Origin: an uncultured Phascolarctobacterium sp.
GTDB taxonomy: Bacteria > Bacillota > Negativicutes > Acidaminococcales > Acidaminococcaceae
Direction of reading: 5' to 3'
DNA length: 64,000 bases
Assembly: GCF_934190775.1 (NCBI RefSeq)
Contig: NZ_CAKPTG010000011.1
Location: forward strand, 27,516 to 91,515
The notes beneath the pieces are model-generated. The model made no database searches, had not been told where the DNA came from, and was given only the letters and a program-made list of their open reading frames with translations. Numbering within the stretch: position 1 is the stretch's first letter; each line of letters starts with the position of its first letter. Positions 1 to 8,944 of the stretch are shown in pieces. A program made the translations under genes and the position numbers.

Positions 1-75
1 CTGCGCAGTGATGACGGCGAAAAGCTGAAGGAGCTGATGCGCAAGGCGGGAGCACGGAGAAGGGAGCTTTTTTAA
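1..75 (+). CDS. C-terminal end of an upstream gene, possibly prephenate dehydrogenase
   Basis: Only the last 24 codons are inside the window; the reading frame runs from base 1 to a TAA whose final A is the first base of the aroB ATG (TAATG junction), so the two genes are translationally coupled. The tail is Lys/Arg/Glu rich and helical, with an ending of the form LMRKAGARRRELF. Prephenate dehydrogenases (TyrA) often end with a similar helix, and tyrA commonly sits at this place in aromatic operons, but the fragment is too short to identify. The function is therefore an inference from context. Confidence 0.45.
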   Translation: MRSDDGEKLKELMRKAGARRRELF

Positions 76-1139
76 TGAAGAAAATTCATGTTGCATTAGG
101 CGTTCATGCCTATGATATTGAAATAGCCGCCGGCCTGCTGCCGCAGGTCGGCTCTAAGGTTGCAGCTTTGCTGCCGAAGGCGCGCAAGGCGGCCATTATC
201 AGCGATACAAATGTTGCACCGTTATATGCAGCAAAATTACAGGCTAGCCTCGAAGAGGCTGGCCTTGTTGTGCATAAGGTGGTAATTGAAGCCGGTGAGC
301 AGAGCAAGAACATGCAGGTGCTCAGCGATGTATTGGAGCAGCTTGCTGCAGCAGGACTCACGCGCACCGACGTTGTGCTGACGCTTGGCGGTGGTGTTGT
401 CGGTGATTTGGGTGGTTTTGCCGCTGCCAGCTTTATGCGTGGCATTGCCTTTGTGCAGATACCGACTTCGCTTTTGGCGCAGATTGACAGCAGCGTTGGC
501 GGTAAGGTAGCGGTAGATTTAAAGGCAGGCAAAAACCTTGCCGGTGCTTTTTATCAGCCAAAGGCTGTGTTTATCGACACAGATTTACTGGCAACGCTTT
601 CTACACGTTTTCTGCACGATGGTCTGGCAGAAGCGATTAAATACGGCTGTATTAAGGATGCAGCGCTTTTTGAAAAAATTGCCGGCTATGCTGATGATGC
701 GGAGCTTTTGACAGATATTGACAGCGTTGTTGCTACCTGCTGTGCTATCAAAGCGCGCATTGTAGAGCAGGATGAATTTGATACGGGCCTGCGGATGCTG
801 CTGAATTTCGGTCATACCTTGGGACATGCGGTAGAGCAGCATTTCGGCTACAGCTGCTTTACGCACGGTGAGGGCGTAGCGATTGGCATGTATCAGCTGA
901 CTAAGCGCACCGAAGAGCTGGGAATGACAGCCAAAGGCAGCGCCGAGCGTATTAAGAGCGTACTTGAAAAGTACAATTTGCCGTTGACTGCGGGCGTAGA
1001 AAAAGCGCAGCTGCTTGATACAATGGCAAGAGATAAGAAAAAGAACGGCAACAGCATTACCCTCATTATTTTGCAGCAGATAGGCGAGGGCGTACTGCAG
1101 AAAGTAGATTGGCAGGAAGTGCCAAAGTATTTGGGGTGA
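75..1139 (+). CDS. aroB: 3-dehydroquinate synthase
   Basis: Converts DAHP to 3-dehydroquinate, the second step of the shikimate pathway, in the cytoplasm, using NAD and a divalent metal. The 354-residue length is normal. The glycine-rich nucleotide-binding segment GGGVVGDLGGF is near residue 98. The metal-binding residues of the family are visible as the Glu in DGLAEAIKYG and the His residues in NFGHTLGHA and THGEGVAIGM. The start codon overlaps the previous stop by one base, and aroA follows after 6 bases. It is the first complete gene of a co-directional aro operon; no internal promoter is obvious. Confidence 0.97.
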   Translation: MKKIHVALGVHAYDIEIAAGLLPQVGSKVAALLPKARKAAIISDTNVAPLYAAKLQASLEEAGLVVHKVVIEAGEQSKNMQVLSDVLEQLAAAGLTRTDVVLTLGGGVVGDLGGFAAASFMRGIAFVQIPTSLLAQIDSSVGGKVAVDLKAGKNLAGAFYQPKAVFIDTDLLATLSTRFLHDGLAEAIKYGCIKDAALFEKIAGYADDAELLTDIDSVVATCCAIKARIVEQDEFDTGLRMLLNFGHTLGHAVEQHFGYSCFTHGEGVAIGMYQLTKRTEELGMTAKGSAERIKSVLEKYNLPLTAGVEKAQLLDTMARDKKKNGNSITLIILQQIGEGVLQKVDWQEVPKYLG

Positions 1140-1145
1140 GGCTAA

Positions 1146-2447
1146 ATGGAAAAGGTAAAAATTTATCCTGCAAAATTGGCAGGAACGGTGCAGGTTCCGT
1201 CATCTAAAAGCATGGGACACAGAGAAATTATCTGTGCAGGTCTGGCAGGTGGCACCAGTATTGTTGATAATATAAGCATGTCCAAGGATATTGAAGCAAC
1301 GATGCGCGTTTTGCGTGCTATGAACGTGAGCGTGGACGAAATCCCCAGCATGCTAGAGGGACGTAAGGCTTTGCAGATTACGGGCACAGGTCATCCGATT
1401 GCGGCGGCAGATAATGTTGACTGTGGTGAATCCGGTTCGACCTTGCGTTTTTTCATTCCTTTGGGAGCAAATCTTGGCTGTCCGCTGACCTTTATCGGTC
1501 ACGGAAAGCTGGTATCGCGTCCTTTGCAGGCGTATTACGATATTCTGGATAAGCAGTTTGTGCAATATTTTAATGATAATGGCAATCTGCCCTTGACGGT
1601 CAACGGTCACCTGATGCCGGGTAAATTTGAGCTGCCGGGAGATGTCAGCAGTCAGTTTGTCAGTGGTCTGCTTTTTGCTTTGCCGTTATTAAAGGGTGAT
1701 TCCGAAATTATCATCACATCGCCGTTGGAATCTGCTTCTTATGTAGATATGACATTGAATTGCCTTGCGAAGTACGGTGTTAAAGTGGAAAATGTAGATG
1801 GCGCACACCGTCATTATCTTGTGCCTGGCAAGCAGCGTTTCAAAGCGCAGGACAGCAAGGTTGAGGGCGACTGGTCGCAGGCAGCATTCTGGACTGTTGG
1901 CGGTGCTTTGGGCGCAGGCATTACCGCAAGCGGTGTAGACTTTGCTTCGCTGCAGGGTGATAAGGCTGTGGTAGAAATTATGCAGCGCATGGGTGCTGAT
2001 ATTGCCAAAACAGATGACAGCGTAACTGTAAACAGCGGCGCAACGCAGGCAACGGTAATAGATGCTTCTGACTGTCCAGATATTATTCCTGTGCTTACCG
2101 TGCTGGCGGCAGTCAGCGAGGGAACAACGAAGATTATCAACGCAGGACGCTTGCGTATCAAGGAATGCGACCGGCTGGCGGCTATGACGAGTGAATTAAA
2201 TAAAATGGGTGCGGCGATTACGGAAGAGCCTGAGGGACTGACAATTAGCGGCAAGCCGGAAGGCTTGCGCGGAGGCGTAGAGGCAGATGCCTGGAACGAC
2301 CACCGTATTGCCATGAGCCTGGCAATTGCTGCACAATGCTGCGCAGAACCGATTACATTAACCGGTGCGGGCAGCGTAAGCAAGTCTTATCCTGACTTCT
2401 GGCAGGATTACCAAAGCGTAGGCGGAAAAATTGAGGTGCTGGCATGA
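1146..2447 (+). CDS. aroA: 3-phosphoshikimate 1-carboxyvinyltransferase (EPSP synthase)
   Basis: Transfers the enolpyruvyl group of PEP to shikimate-3-phosphate, the sixth step of the pathway. The 433-residue protein shows the N-terminal substrate-binding loop PSSKSMGHRE, the SGSTLRF segment near residue 97 and the C-terminal RLRIKECDRL segment. The last is normally K-E-S-D-R; here Ser is replaced by Cys. NDHRIAMS near the C-terminus is the other family signature. The start follows aroB by 6 bases and the gene ends by overlapping aroC (ATGA). The PEP-binding loop differs from the textbook GNAGTA form (here ESGSTLR), as in many divergent Firmicute enzymes. Confidence 0.95.
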   Translation: MEKVKIYPAKLAGTVQVPSSKSMGHREIICAGLAGGTSIVDNISMSKDIEATMRVLRAMNVSVDEIPSMLEGRKALQITGTGHPIAAADNVDCGESGSTLRFFIPLGANLGCPLTFIGHGKLVSRPLQAYYDILDKQFVQYFNDNGNLPLTVNGHLMPGKFELPGDVSSQFVSGLLFALPLLKGDSEIIITSPLESASYVDMTLNCLAKYGVKVENVDGAHRHYLVPGKQRFKAQDSKVEGDWSQAAFWTVGGALGAGITASGVDFASLQGDKAVVEIMQRMGADIAKTDDSVTVNSGATQATVIDASDCPDIIPVLTVLAAVSEGTTKIINAGRLRIKECDRLAAMTSELNKMGAAITEEPEGLTISGKPEGLRGGVEADAWNDHRIAMSLAIAAQCCAEPITLTGAGSVSKSYPDFWQDYQSVGGKIEVLA

Positions 2448-3538
2448 GCGGAATTTTTGGCATGAATATAAAAATGGCGATATACGGCGAATCGCACGGC
2501 AAATCCATCGGCGTAGTGCTGGATGGACTGCCGCCGGGACTGGCGCTTGATGAAGCAGCGATTGCTGCTGAAATGGCGCGTCGTGCTCCCGGACAGAATG
2601 CGCTGAGCACGGCACGCAAGGAAAGCGATACGGTAGAAATCCAAAGCGGCTTCTTCAATGGCTTTACGACAGGTACGCCGCTGTGCGCGCGTATTGTCAA
2701 CAGCGACCAGCATTCCAAGGATTACAGCATTCTTGCCGATAAGATGCGCCCCGGTCATGCGGATTACGCAGGCCATGTACGTTATCAGGGCTTTAATGAT
2801 TATCGTGGCGGCGGCCATTTTTCCGGTCGCCTGACAGCACCGCTCGTTTTTGCCGGTGCTGTGGCCAAGCAGGCTTTGGCGCAATATGGTATTATTGTCG
2901 GTTCGCATATTCTGCAGATTAACGATATCCAAGAAGAGCGCTTCAATCCAATGGGCGTAAGTGATGCAGAATTGGCAGAGCTGCATGCGAAAAAGTTTGC
3001 GGTTATGGATGATGCTGTCGGCGAAAAAATGCAGGAGCGCATTTTGCAGGCCAAGAGCGAGCTTAACAGCGTAGGCGGTGTAATTGAAGCCATTGCACTG
3101 CATTTGCCTCCAGGTATCGGCGCACCGTATTTTGATTCCGTGGAAAGCATGCTGAGCCATGCGCTGTTTTCCGTGCCTGCTGTTAAGGGCGTGGAGTTTG
3201 GCGACGGCTTTGGCTTTGCCGGGCTAACCGGTGCTGAAGCGAATGACGCTTTGCATTACGTTGACGGCAAAGTGCTGGCATTGACAAACCACAACGGCGG
3301 CGTTACCGGCGGCATTACCAACGGCATGCCTTTGGTAGTGCGCGTAGCCATTAAGCCGACACCGTCGATTGCACGCGAGCAGCAGACAGTGAGCCTTAAG
3401 GAGCAGGCTGATACAACACTTGCTATCGTCGGCAGGCATGATCCTTGCATTGTGCAGCGTGCTGTGCCTGTTATCGAAGCAGTGGTAGCGTGGACGCTGT
3501 GGGATTTACTTTTAGAAGCGAAGAAATGGGAGAAATAA
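2444..3538 (+). CDS. aroC: chorismate synthase
   Basis: Removes phosphate from EPSP to give chorismate, using reduced FMN. The 364-residue protein has the family N-terminus GESHGKSIGVVLDGLPPG, the RRAPGQNALSTARKE segment and the RGGGHFSGR flavin/substrate-binding segment. The ATG overlaps the aroA stop by four bases (ATGA). The gene ends one base before pheA begins, so chorismate production is physically coupled to its use for phenylalanine. An in-frame ATG three codons into the longer N-terminus (MSGIFGM) could also serve, but the overlapping start is the usual arrangement. Confidence 0.97.
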   Translation: MSGIFGMNIKMAIYGESHGKSIGVVLDGLPPGLALDEAAIAAEMARRAPGQNALSTARKESDTVEIQSGFFNGFTTGTPLCARIVNSDQHSKDYSILADKMRPGHADYAGHVRYQGFNDYRGGGHFSGRLTAPLVFAGAVAKQALAQYGIIVGSHILQINDIQEERFNPMGVSDAELAELHAKKFAVMDDAVGEKMQERILQAKSELNSVGGVIEAIALHLPPGIGAPYFDSVESMLSHALFSVPAVKGVEFGDGFGFAGLTGAEANDALHYVDGKVLALTNHNGGVTGGITNGMPLVVRVAIKPTPSIAREQQTVSLKEQADTTLAIVGRHDPCIVQRAVPVIEAVVAWTLWDLLLEAKKWEK

Positions 3539-3539
3539 G

Positions 3540-4658
3540 ATGCAGGAGCTTGATTTAGAAAAAATCCGCAAAGAAATAGACAAGGTTGACCAGCAGCTGG
3601 CAGACGTACTGGAAAGCCGTCTGCAGTTAGTTATGCAGGTAGCTGCCTATAAAAAATCCAAGGGACTGCCTGTTAAGGACAAGAATCGTGAAGCCAAGGT
3701 TATCGAAAAGGTAGCAGGTTTTTTGGAAAATAAGGATTATTCCGTTGCTGTGAAAAATATTATGCGCGGTATTATTGACCAGGCCTGTCTGTTGGAAGAA
3801 ACTGCTCTGGCTGAAGTAAATGACAAAACATTTGAAGTAGCCTGCTTCGGTCCGGCAGGTTCCTTTACACATCAAGCGTTGGAGGAATATTTTCACGGAC
3901 GTCAATACAACCGTCATCATTTCCAGACCTTCGAAGAAGTAATTTCCAGTATCAGCGATGGCACTATGGATTACGCCGTGCTGCCGATAGAAAATTCTTC
4001 GACAGGCGGTATTACCGAGGTATATGATTTGCTGCGTCAGTATGACTACAGCATTGTAGGCGAGCAGTGCGTAAAGATTGAACAAAATCTTTTAGGCTGT
4101 GAGGGTGCGTCGCTTGGCACGATTAAAACAGTGTATTCTCATCCGCAGGGCTTGAAGCAGTGCGCTGATTTCTTCCATGATTATCCGGATATAGAGCAGG
4201 TTCCTTATTTCAGTACCTCTAAGAGTGCGGAGGAGGTTGCCGAAAAGCAGGATGTAACCTTAGGCGCTATTGCCGGCAAGCAGGCAGCGGAGCTTTACAA
4301 CCTGAAGATTATTGCTCCGGCCATCAACAGCAACAGCAATAATTATACCCGTTTTGTTATTATTGCCAAAAAACCGGAAATCGTAGCGAACGCGAATAAG
4401 ATTACCTTGATTGTTGCCGTGAAGCACGAAACAGGCTCGTTGTATAAAATGCTGGCCAGCTTCTACCATATGGGCCTGAATATGCTGAATCTGGAATCGC
4501 GTCCGATTGTCGGCAAAACGTGGGAATACTTTTTCTACATCGATGTCACCGGTAATCTGGCAGATCCGCTGGTTATCGATGTAATGGAAGAAATAAAATC
4601 TAAGAGCACCTATTGCAAGGTTCTTGGCAATTATCGTGCTTACGAGCGAAAGGAATAA
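3540..4658 (+). CDS. pheA: bifunctional chorismate mutase / prephenate dehydratase (P-protein)
   Basis: Makes phenylpyruvate from chorismate in two steps. In the 372-residue protein an AroQ-type chorismate mutase occupies about residues 1-88 (helical, LEKIRKEIDKVDQQLADVL at the start). The prephenate dehydratase domain spans about 97-275, with the SSTGG and NNYTRFVII segments. A C-terminal ACT domain carries the ESRP motif that binds phenylalanine for feedback control. Mutase-dehydratase-ACT is the classic P-protein order. It lies one base after aroC and 4 bases before aroE, so it belongs to the same transcript. Confidence 0.96.
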   Translation: MQELDLEKIRKEIDKVDQQLADVLESRLQLVMQVAAYKKSKGLPVKDKNREAKVIEKVAGFLENKDYSVAVKNIMRGIIDQACLLEETALAEVNDKTFEVACFGPAGSFTHQALEEYFHGRQYNRHHFQTFEEVISSISDGTMDYAVLPIENSSTGGITEVYDLLRQYDYSIVGEQCVKIEQNLLGCEGASLGTIKTVYSHPQGLKQCADFFHDYPDIEQVPYFSTSKSAEEVAEKQDVTLGAIAGKQAAELYNLKIIAPAINSNSNNYTRFVIIAKKPEIVANANKITLIVAVKHETGSLYKMLASFYHMGLNMLNLESRPIVGKTWEYFFYIDVTGNLADPLVIDVMEEIKSKSTYCKVLGNYRAYERKE

Positions 4659-4662
4659 ACAG

Positions 4663-5478
4663 ATGAAGCATTACGGACTTTTGGGCGGTAAGCTGGGACA
4701 CAGCCTTTCACCGCAGATTCACGAGCTGTTTTTTAAATATACCGGTATCGAGGGCGATTATACGCTGCTGGAAACAACGCAGGAGGACTTGCCCAAGCGC
4801 ATGGAAGAGCTGCGTGCCAACTATGCGGGCAGTAATGTTACCATTCCGCATAAATTGCACGTTATGCCGCTGTTGGACAGCATTACGCGTGAGGCCAAGG
4901 CTATCGGCGCTGTAAATACGATTAAGTTCGATGAAAACGGTGCTGAAGGCTACAATACCGATTACTTCGGCTTCGGCAGAATGCTGGAATACAACAATAT
5001 TGATGTGCGCGCTAAGCGTGTTGCGGTGCTGGGCACCGGCGGCGCTGCGCGTGCGGTTGTCAAATATATGGTTGATAAGCGTGTCGGCAAGCTGTATCTT
5101 GTTACGCGTGACGTTGCGCATGTTGATAAGGATTTCCTCAAGATTGCGCCTAAGTGCAAGTTTATTGATTATGACGGTCTGGCAGCGCTGACTGGCGATG
5201 TGATTGTCAACTGTACGCCTGTAGGTATGTATCCCAAGGTTAACGCTGCACCTGTTACGCTTGAGGAAATCAGCAATTTTTATGCTGCCGTTGATTTAAT
5301 TTATAACCCCAAGCAGACTTTGTTCTTGAAGCAGGCTGCCGAGGCGAAGATGCAGACTGTCAATGGTCTGTTCATGCTTGTAGCACAGGCTGTGGCTGCG
5401 CAGGAAATCTGGCAGGGCGAAAAATATGACAGCGAGCTTATCGTCAAAATCATGCAGGATTTGGAGCAGAAGATATGA
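4663..5478 (+). CDS. aroE: shikimate dehydrogenase
   Basis: NADPH-dependent reduction of 3-dehydroshikimate to shikimate. An in-frame start 39 bases upstream exists but lies inside pheA and adds residues unlike the family. I chose the ATG at 4663, preceded by AGGA eight bases upstream, because it gives the standard N-terminus MKHYGLLGGKLGHSLSP with the shikimate-binding Ser-x-Ser. Other signatures are NVTIPHK (catalytic Lys), GYNTDYFGF (catalytic Asp) and the NADP loop LGTGGAARAV. Length is 271 residues. The stop overlaps the aroK start (ATGA). Confidence 0.95.
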   Translation: MKHYGLLGGKLGHSLSPQIHELFFKYTGIEGDYTLLETTQEDLPKRMEELRANYAGSNVTIPHKLHVMPLLDSITREAKAIGAVNTIKFDENGAEGYNTDYFGFGRMLEYNNIDVRAKRVAVLGTGGAARAVVKYMVDKRVGKLYLVTRDVAHVDKDFLKIAPKCKFIDYDGLAALTGDVIVNCTPVGMYPKVNAAPVTLEEISNFYAAVDLIYNPKQTLFLKQAAEAKMQTVNGLFMLVAQAVAAQEIWQGEKYDSELIVKIMQDLEQKI

Positions 5479-5975
5479 AAAATATTGTGCTGATTGGTAT
5501 GCCGGGCTGTGGTAAAAGCACCTTTGGCAAGCGCATGGCGAAGCGCTTGCAGCTGCCGTTTTATGATGCCGATTCTGTCCTCGAAGAGCGTGAGCAGCGT
5601 ACGATAAAGGCTTTCTTCGCGGAAAGCGAAGATGCGTTCCGCGCAGCGGAAACGCGTACGCTGGCGTATCTGGCAGAATGTGACGGAGCTGTTATCGCAA
5701 CAGGCGGAGGTGCCGTAAAGCGTGCCGAAAACATGGAGCTGATGAAGCAGAGCGGTGTTGTAGTTTTTATCGACCGCAAGCCGGAAAACATCATCGGCTG
5801 TATTGCCGGTGATGCGCGTCCGTTGCTTGCTGCCGATAAGCAGAAGCTTTATACTTTATATAACGAGCGTATTGCGCTGTACCGCCAATATGCGGATTAT
5901 ACGATTGATAATAACGGTGAGTTCGGCAGAGTTCTGCATGAGCTGCTGAATGTAGCCGCTAAGCTGGAGGGATAA
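5475..5975 (+). CDS. aroK: shikimate kinase
   Basis: Phosphorylates shikimate with ATP. The 166-residue protein is a P-loop kinase with Walker A GMPGCGKST near residue 8, the DADSVLEE shikimate-binding segment, the FRAAE arginine segment and the TGGGAV loop. It overlaps aroE by four bases and is followed two bases later by aroQ, which fits stoichiometric expression from one transcript. Nothing in the sequence separates an AroK from an AroL name; the symbol follows the common Firmicute usage. Confidence 0.94.
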   Translation: MKNIVLIGMPGCGKSTFGKRMAKRLQLPFYDADSVLEEREQRTIKAFFAESEDAFRAAETRTLAYLAECDGAVIATGGGAVKRAENMELMKQSGVVVFIDRKPENIIGCIAGDARPLLAADKQKLYTLYNERIALYRQYADYTIDNNGEFGRVLHELLNVAAKLEG

Positions 5976-5977
5976 AG

Positions 5978-6415
5978 ATGCGTAAAATTTTAGTTTTGAA
6001 TGGTCCTAACATTAATATGCTGGGCATCCGCGAAAAAAATATCTATGGCCGTGATGATTATGACAGCCTGTGTGCTTACATCCGTTCAGCGGCTGACCGC
6101 CTTGGCGTAGAGGTGGAGCTGCTGCAGAGCAATTATGAGGGCGATATTGTTACCGCTATTCAGAATGCTTACGGCCACTTTGACGGCATTGTTATCAATC
6201 CGGCGGCATTTACGCATTACAGCGTAGCAATTCTGGACGCATTGAAGGCAGTAAATATTCCTGCGATTGAGGTGCATATCAGCAACATCCATCAGCGCGA
6301 GGAGTTCCGCCATCATTCTGTAACGGTGGCAGGTTGCGTCGGACAAATCTGCGGCCTGGGATTTGCGGGCTATGCCTTGGCAATGGAAGCGCTGAGTGTG
6401 TATGAAGCAAAATAG
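5978..6415 (+). CDS. aroQ: 3-dehydroquinate dehydratase, type II
   Basis: Dehydrates 3-dehydroquinate to 3-dehydroshikimate. At 145 residues it is the small dodecameric type II enzyme, not the type I Schiff-base aldolase. Visible signatures are LNGPNINMLGIRE at the N-terminus with the lid Tyr in IYGRDDY, the NPAAFTHYS segment and EVHISNIHQREEFRHHS containing the catalytic His. It is the last gene of the aro operon; a stem-loop with a short T tract follows at 6434-6469. Confidence 0.96.
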   Translation: MRKILVLNGPNINMLGIREKNIYGRDDYDSLCAYIRSAADRLGVEVELLQSNYEGDIVTAIQNAYGHFDGIVINPAAFTHYSVAILDALKAVNIPAIEVHISNIHQREEFRHHSVTVAGCVGQICGLGFAGYALAMEALSVYEAK

Positions 6416-6433
6416 TATATAATAATTTTGGTA

Positions 6434-6469
6434 AACAGTCTTCGTAGCTTTGCTTTCGGAGGCTGTTTT
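6434..6469 (+). terminator. terminator of the aro operon
   Basis: An 11-bp stem (AACAGTCTTCG pairing with CGGAGGCTGTT, including G-U pairs) closes a 12-base loop and runs into TTTT. It lies 18 bases after aroQ, which fits an intrinsic terminator for the operon. Confidence 0.75.
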
Positions 6470-6571
6470 GTTATAATGATTATAGAGTAATATTTGCTGA
6501 CAGAAGCTGTTTTGACTGTTAAATTTTCATAATAGTAAGACAATGCTAAATTCGTTCTTGGAGGTGACATT

Positions 6572-8269
6572 ATGGGTAAACGTGTAGTAATCGTCGGCGG
6601 GGTGGCCGCCGGTATGAAAACGGCGGCGCGCTTGCGCAGGCTGGATGCCGAAGCAGAGATTATCGTGCTGGAATGCGGACCGCAACTGAGCTATGGCGCA
6701 TGCGGCTTCCCGTATTTTATCAGCGGTGAGGTTAAGAGCATGGACAGCTTTGACCATACACCGCAGGGAGCCTTACGCGACAGTAATTATTTTGCGGCCG
6801 TGAAGGGCGTGGATGCTCGCTGTGGCTGTAATGTGCAAAAAATAGACAGAGTGCAAAAATGCGTGCATTATGTGGAAAAGGGAGAGCCGAAACAGCTACA
6901 TTATGACGTGCTGGTATTGGCAACCGGCAGTACGCCGGTGAAGCTTCCCTTGCCTAATGCTGATGCCGCAGGCATTCACAGCTTCTGGTTCCCGTGGGAT
7001 GTTGAAGCAGTAGATAAGGAAATTACCGAAGGCGGCGTTAAGGATGTAGTTATCATCGGCGCAGGCTTTATCGGTCTGGAGCTGGCAGAAGCTTTTGTGC
7101 GCCGCGGTTTGCATACCAGCGTTCTGGAACAGCAGGACAGACTGCTGCCACAGTTGCTTGATGAGGATATGGCAGCACTGTTGCTGCGTGATACGAAAAA
7201 TCCTCTGCTCGATATTTATCTGGAGGAAAGAGCAGGTGCCTTTACCGTAGAAAACGGTAAAGTTAGCGGAGTGCAGACAGATAAACGCGTAATACCGGCA
7301 CAGTTGGTTATCGTTGCCGTCGGCGTGCGTCCGAACGTGGAGCTGGCGCGCGAGGCCGGTCTTGTTATAGGTCCGAGCGGCTGTATTGCGGTTAACGAAT
7401 ACCTGCAGACAAGCGATGATGCAATTTATGCCGGAGGTGACTGTGCGGAAAATACTCATCGTGTCAGCGGAGCCAAGGTGTTTGTGCCTATGGGTTCTAC
7501 CGCCAACAAGCATGGCCGCGTGATTGCGGATAATATCTGCGGAGCGCGGAAGCAATATCCCGGTGTCCTGGGAACTGCCGCTTGTCGCTTCTTTGCTCAG
7601 GAAGCTGGGGCAACCGGCTTGAACGAGCGGACTGCGCGGCAGGCCGGTATTGATTTTGCAAGCGTAGTTGTACCAGGCTTCGATCGTTTGGGTTATATGC
7701 CGGGAGTAGGACGTATTGTGCTGAAGCTGTTGGCGGAAAAGAGCAGCGGACGCGTATTAGGGGCGCAGGCTGTCGGAGCGAGCGTAGCGAAGCGCATTGA
7801 TACATTGGCGGCGGCAATTTCTTTAGGTGCAACGCTGGAGGATTTGTCCGGACTTGATCTGGCTTATGCTCCGCCGTTTAATACGCCGATTGAGAATATC
7901 GCAACGGCAGCCAATGTCCTGCAAAATAAACTTGACGGACAGCTGCGCAGCATTAATCCTGTAGACTTTGAAAAGAACCGCACGCAGGAGGATTATTTAT
8001 TCGTTGATGTACGCACGCCGGCAGAGGTAGCAGCTAAGCGTATTGCCGATATTCCGTCGAGAGTAAATCTGCCGCTTGATACCTTGCGGACAGCGGATAT
8101 CAGCAAGATGGATAAAGAACAGAAAATAGTTACAGCCTGCCAGATTGATTTGCGTGGCTACGAAGCGGAGGTTATCCTGCGCGCCCGCGGCTTCCGTGAT
8201 GTTTACAGCCTGGAGGGAGGTATGAGCGGTTGGCCGTATGCGACGGAAAGTGATAACGACAAAAAGTAA
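6572..8269 (+). CDS. CoA-disulfide reductase with C-terminal rhodanese domain
   Basis: A flavin-dependent pyridine nucleotide-disulfide oxidoreductase of the CoADR/NADH oxidase/persulfide reductase group, 565 residues. The N-terminal FAD site is VIVGGVAAGMK. The single redox Cys (about residue 44) lies in SYGACGFPYF, as in CoA-disulfide reductases. A NAD(P)-binding site VIIGAGFIGLE follows near residue 163. From about 470 on there is a rhodanese domain with its Cys (about 523) in TACQIDLRGYEAE. The family reduces CoA disulfides, per- or polysulfides with NAD(P)H; fusion to rhodanese favours a persulfide or sulfur-handling role. RBS GGAGGTG lies upstream. The next gene encodes another Cys-rich redox protein. 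Confidence 0.9.
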   Translation: MGKRVVIVGGVAAGMKTAARLRRLDAEAEIIVLECGPQLSYGACGFPYFISGEVKSMDSFDHTPQGALRDSNYFAAVKGVDARCGCNVQKIDRVQKCVHYVEKGEPKQLHYDVLVLATGSTPVKLPLPNADAAGIHSFWFPWDVEAVDKEITEGGVKDVVIIGAGFIGLELAEAFVRRGLHTSVLEQQDRLLPQLLDEDMAALLLRDTKNPLLDIYLEERAGAFTVENGKVSGVQTDKRVIPAQLVIVAVGVRPNVELAREAGLVIGPSGCIAVNEYLQTSDDAIYAGGDCAENTHRVSGAKVFVPMGSTANKHGRVIADNICGARKQYPGVLGTAACRFFAQEAGATGLNERTARQAGIDFASVVVPGFDRLGYMPGVGRIVLKLLAEKSSGRVLGAQAVGASVAKRIDTLAAAISLGATLEDLSGLDLAYAPPFNTPIENIATAANVLQNKLDGQLRSINPVDFEKNRTQEDYLFVDVRTPAEVAAKRIADIPSRVNLPLDTLRTADISKMDKEQKIVTACQIDLRGYEAEVILRARGFRDVYSLEGGMSGWPYATESDNDKK

Positions 8270-8304
8270 GCATTTTAATATTGTTATGCAAGGAGGAGAA
8301 AAGC

Positions 8305-8745
8305 ATGAGTGAATTTAGCGAAAAAATGGGTATGGCAGCAGGCAACAATTTTAAGAGCGGCTATAACTGCTGCGAAGCGATTGTGGAAACCTTCCGTAAG
8401 GAGGCGGGCGTGAATATTGATGATAACGCTTTCCGTCTGTGCTCCGGCTTTGGCGGCGGTATTGGCCATGCGCGCGATTTGTGCGGAGCGATGGCAGGCT
8501 GCGTAATGGTCATCAGTACGTTGGCCGGTCGCAATCAGCCGAGCGACAAGCCGTTGGCAGAAATTTATCCGCTGACATTGGAATTCCATGAGCGCTTTGC
8601 TAAGGAATTCGGCTCCTGCGCCTGCGGTGATTTGATGCCTTACGAGTTTAATACACGTGAGCATTTGAAAAACTGCCTGAAGCTGGTGAATAAGGTAGCG
8701 CAGCTGTTGGCTGTCTATCTGGAAGAAAAGGAACTGCTGAAGTAA
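8305..8745 (+). CDS. C_GCAxxG_C_C family redox-type protein
   Basis: A 146-residue protein of the C_GCAxxG_C_C family, a set of small conserved-cysteine proteins thought to be redox active but without an established reaction. Cysteines occur as NCCEA, LCSGFGGG, DLCGAMAGC, SCACG and NC. The DLCGAMAGC segment is the family core (Cys-Gly-Ala-x-x-Gly). The ATG at 8305 follows AAGGAGGAGAAAAGC, so it is preferred over an upstream TTG at 8281. It lies 35 bases after the CoA-disulfide reductase gene, which suggests joint transcription and a shared thiol function. Confidence 0.85.
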   Translation: MSEFSEKMGMAAGNNFKSGYNCCEAIVETFRKEAGVNIDDNAFRLCSGFGGGIGHARDLCGAMAGCVMVISTLAGRNQPSDKPLAEIYPLTLEFHERFAKEFGSCACGDLMPYEFNTREHLKNCLKLVNKVAQLLAVYLEEKELLK

Positions 8746-8757
8746 TATTGATAAGCA

Positions 8758-8808
8758 AAAAGGGACTGTCGCGTAAGTAAAACTTACTTGCGGTGACAGT
8801 CCCTTGAT
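8758..8808 (+). terminator. intrinsic terminator
   Basis: A perfect 11-bp inverted repeat (AAGGGACTGTC at 8760-8770 and GACAGTCCCTT at 8795-8805) encloses a second short stem (GTAAGT/ACTTAC). A-rich sequence precedes it and T-rich sequence follows. It closes the redox pair. Confidence 0.85.
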
Positions 8809-8878
8809 TATTTTCTTTCTATGTGTGAGAATACGTAAATAAGCCAAAAGCAATGATAAAAAAATTGCGGAGTGCTTT

Positions 8879-8944
8879 TTGACGGCAAAAAAATTGGCTG
8901 TCAAAACAAATTAATTGAAGTTTTTGCCGTCAACATGCTATACT
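8879..8944 (+). promoter_or_regulatory. fic promoter with perfect 13-bp inverted repeat
   Basis: A promoter-like TTGAAG (8915-8920), 18-bp spacer and TATACT (8939-8944) precede the Fic gene. A perfect inverted repeat TTGACGGCAAAAA (8879-8891) / TTTTTGCCGTCAA (8921-8933) places its second arm inside the promoter spacer. This is a plausible operator, for instance for the gene product's own N-terminal helix-turn-helix. Confidence 0.5.

Noticed and set aside
110..532. Long open frame opposite aroB
   Set aside because: It lies fully inside aroB on the other strand, has no ribosome binding site and low-complexity composition (Ser, Thr, Pro, Ala). The same holds for frames opposite aroA, gltB, lysN-like, proB and mreB genes.
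8879..8933. Invertible promoter upstream of fic
   Set aside because: The 13-bp inverted repeats are only 29 bp apart, too short for a known invertase switch, and no invertase gene is near. An operator or hairpin is simpler.
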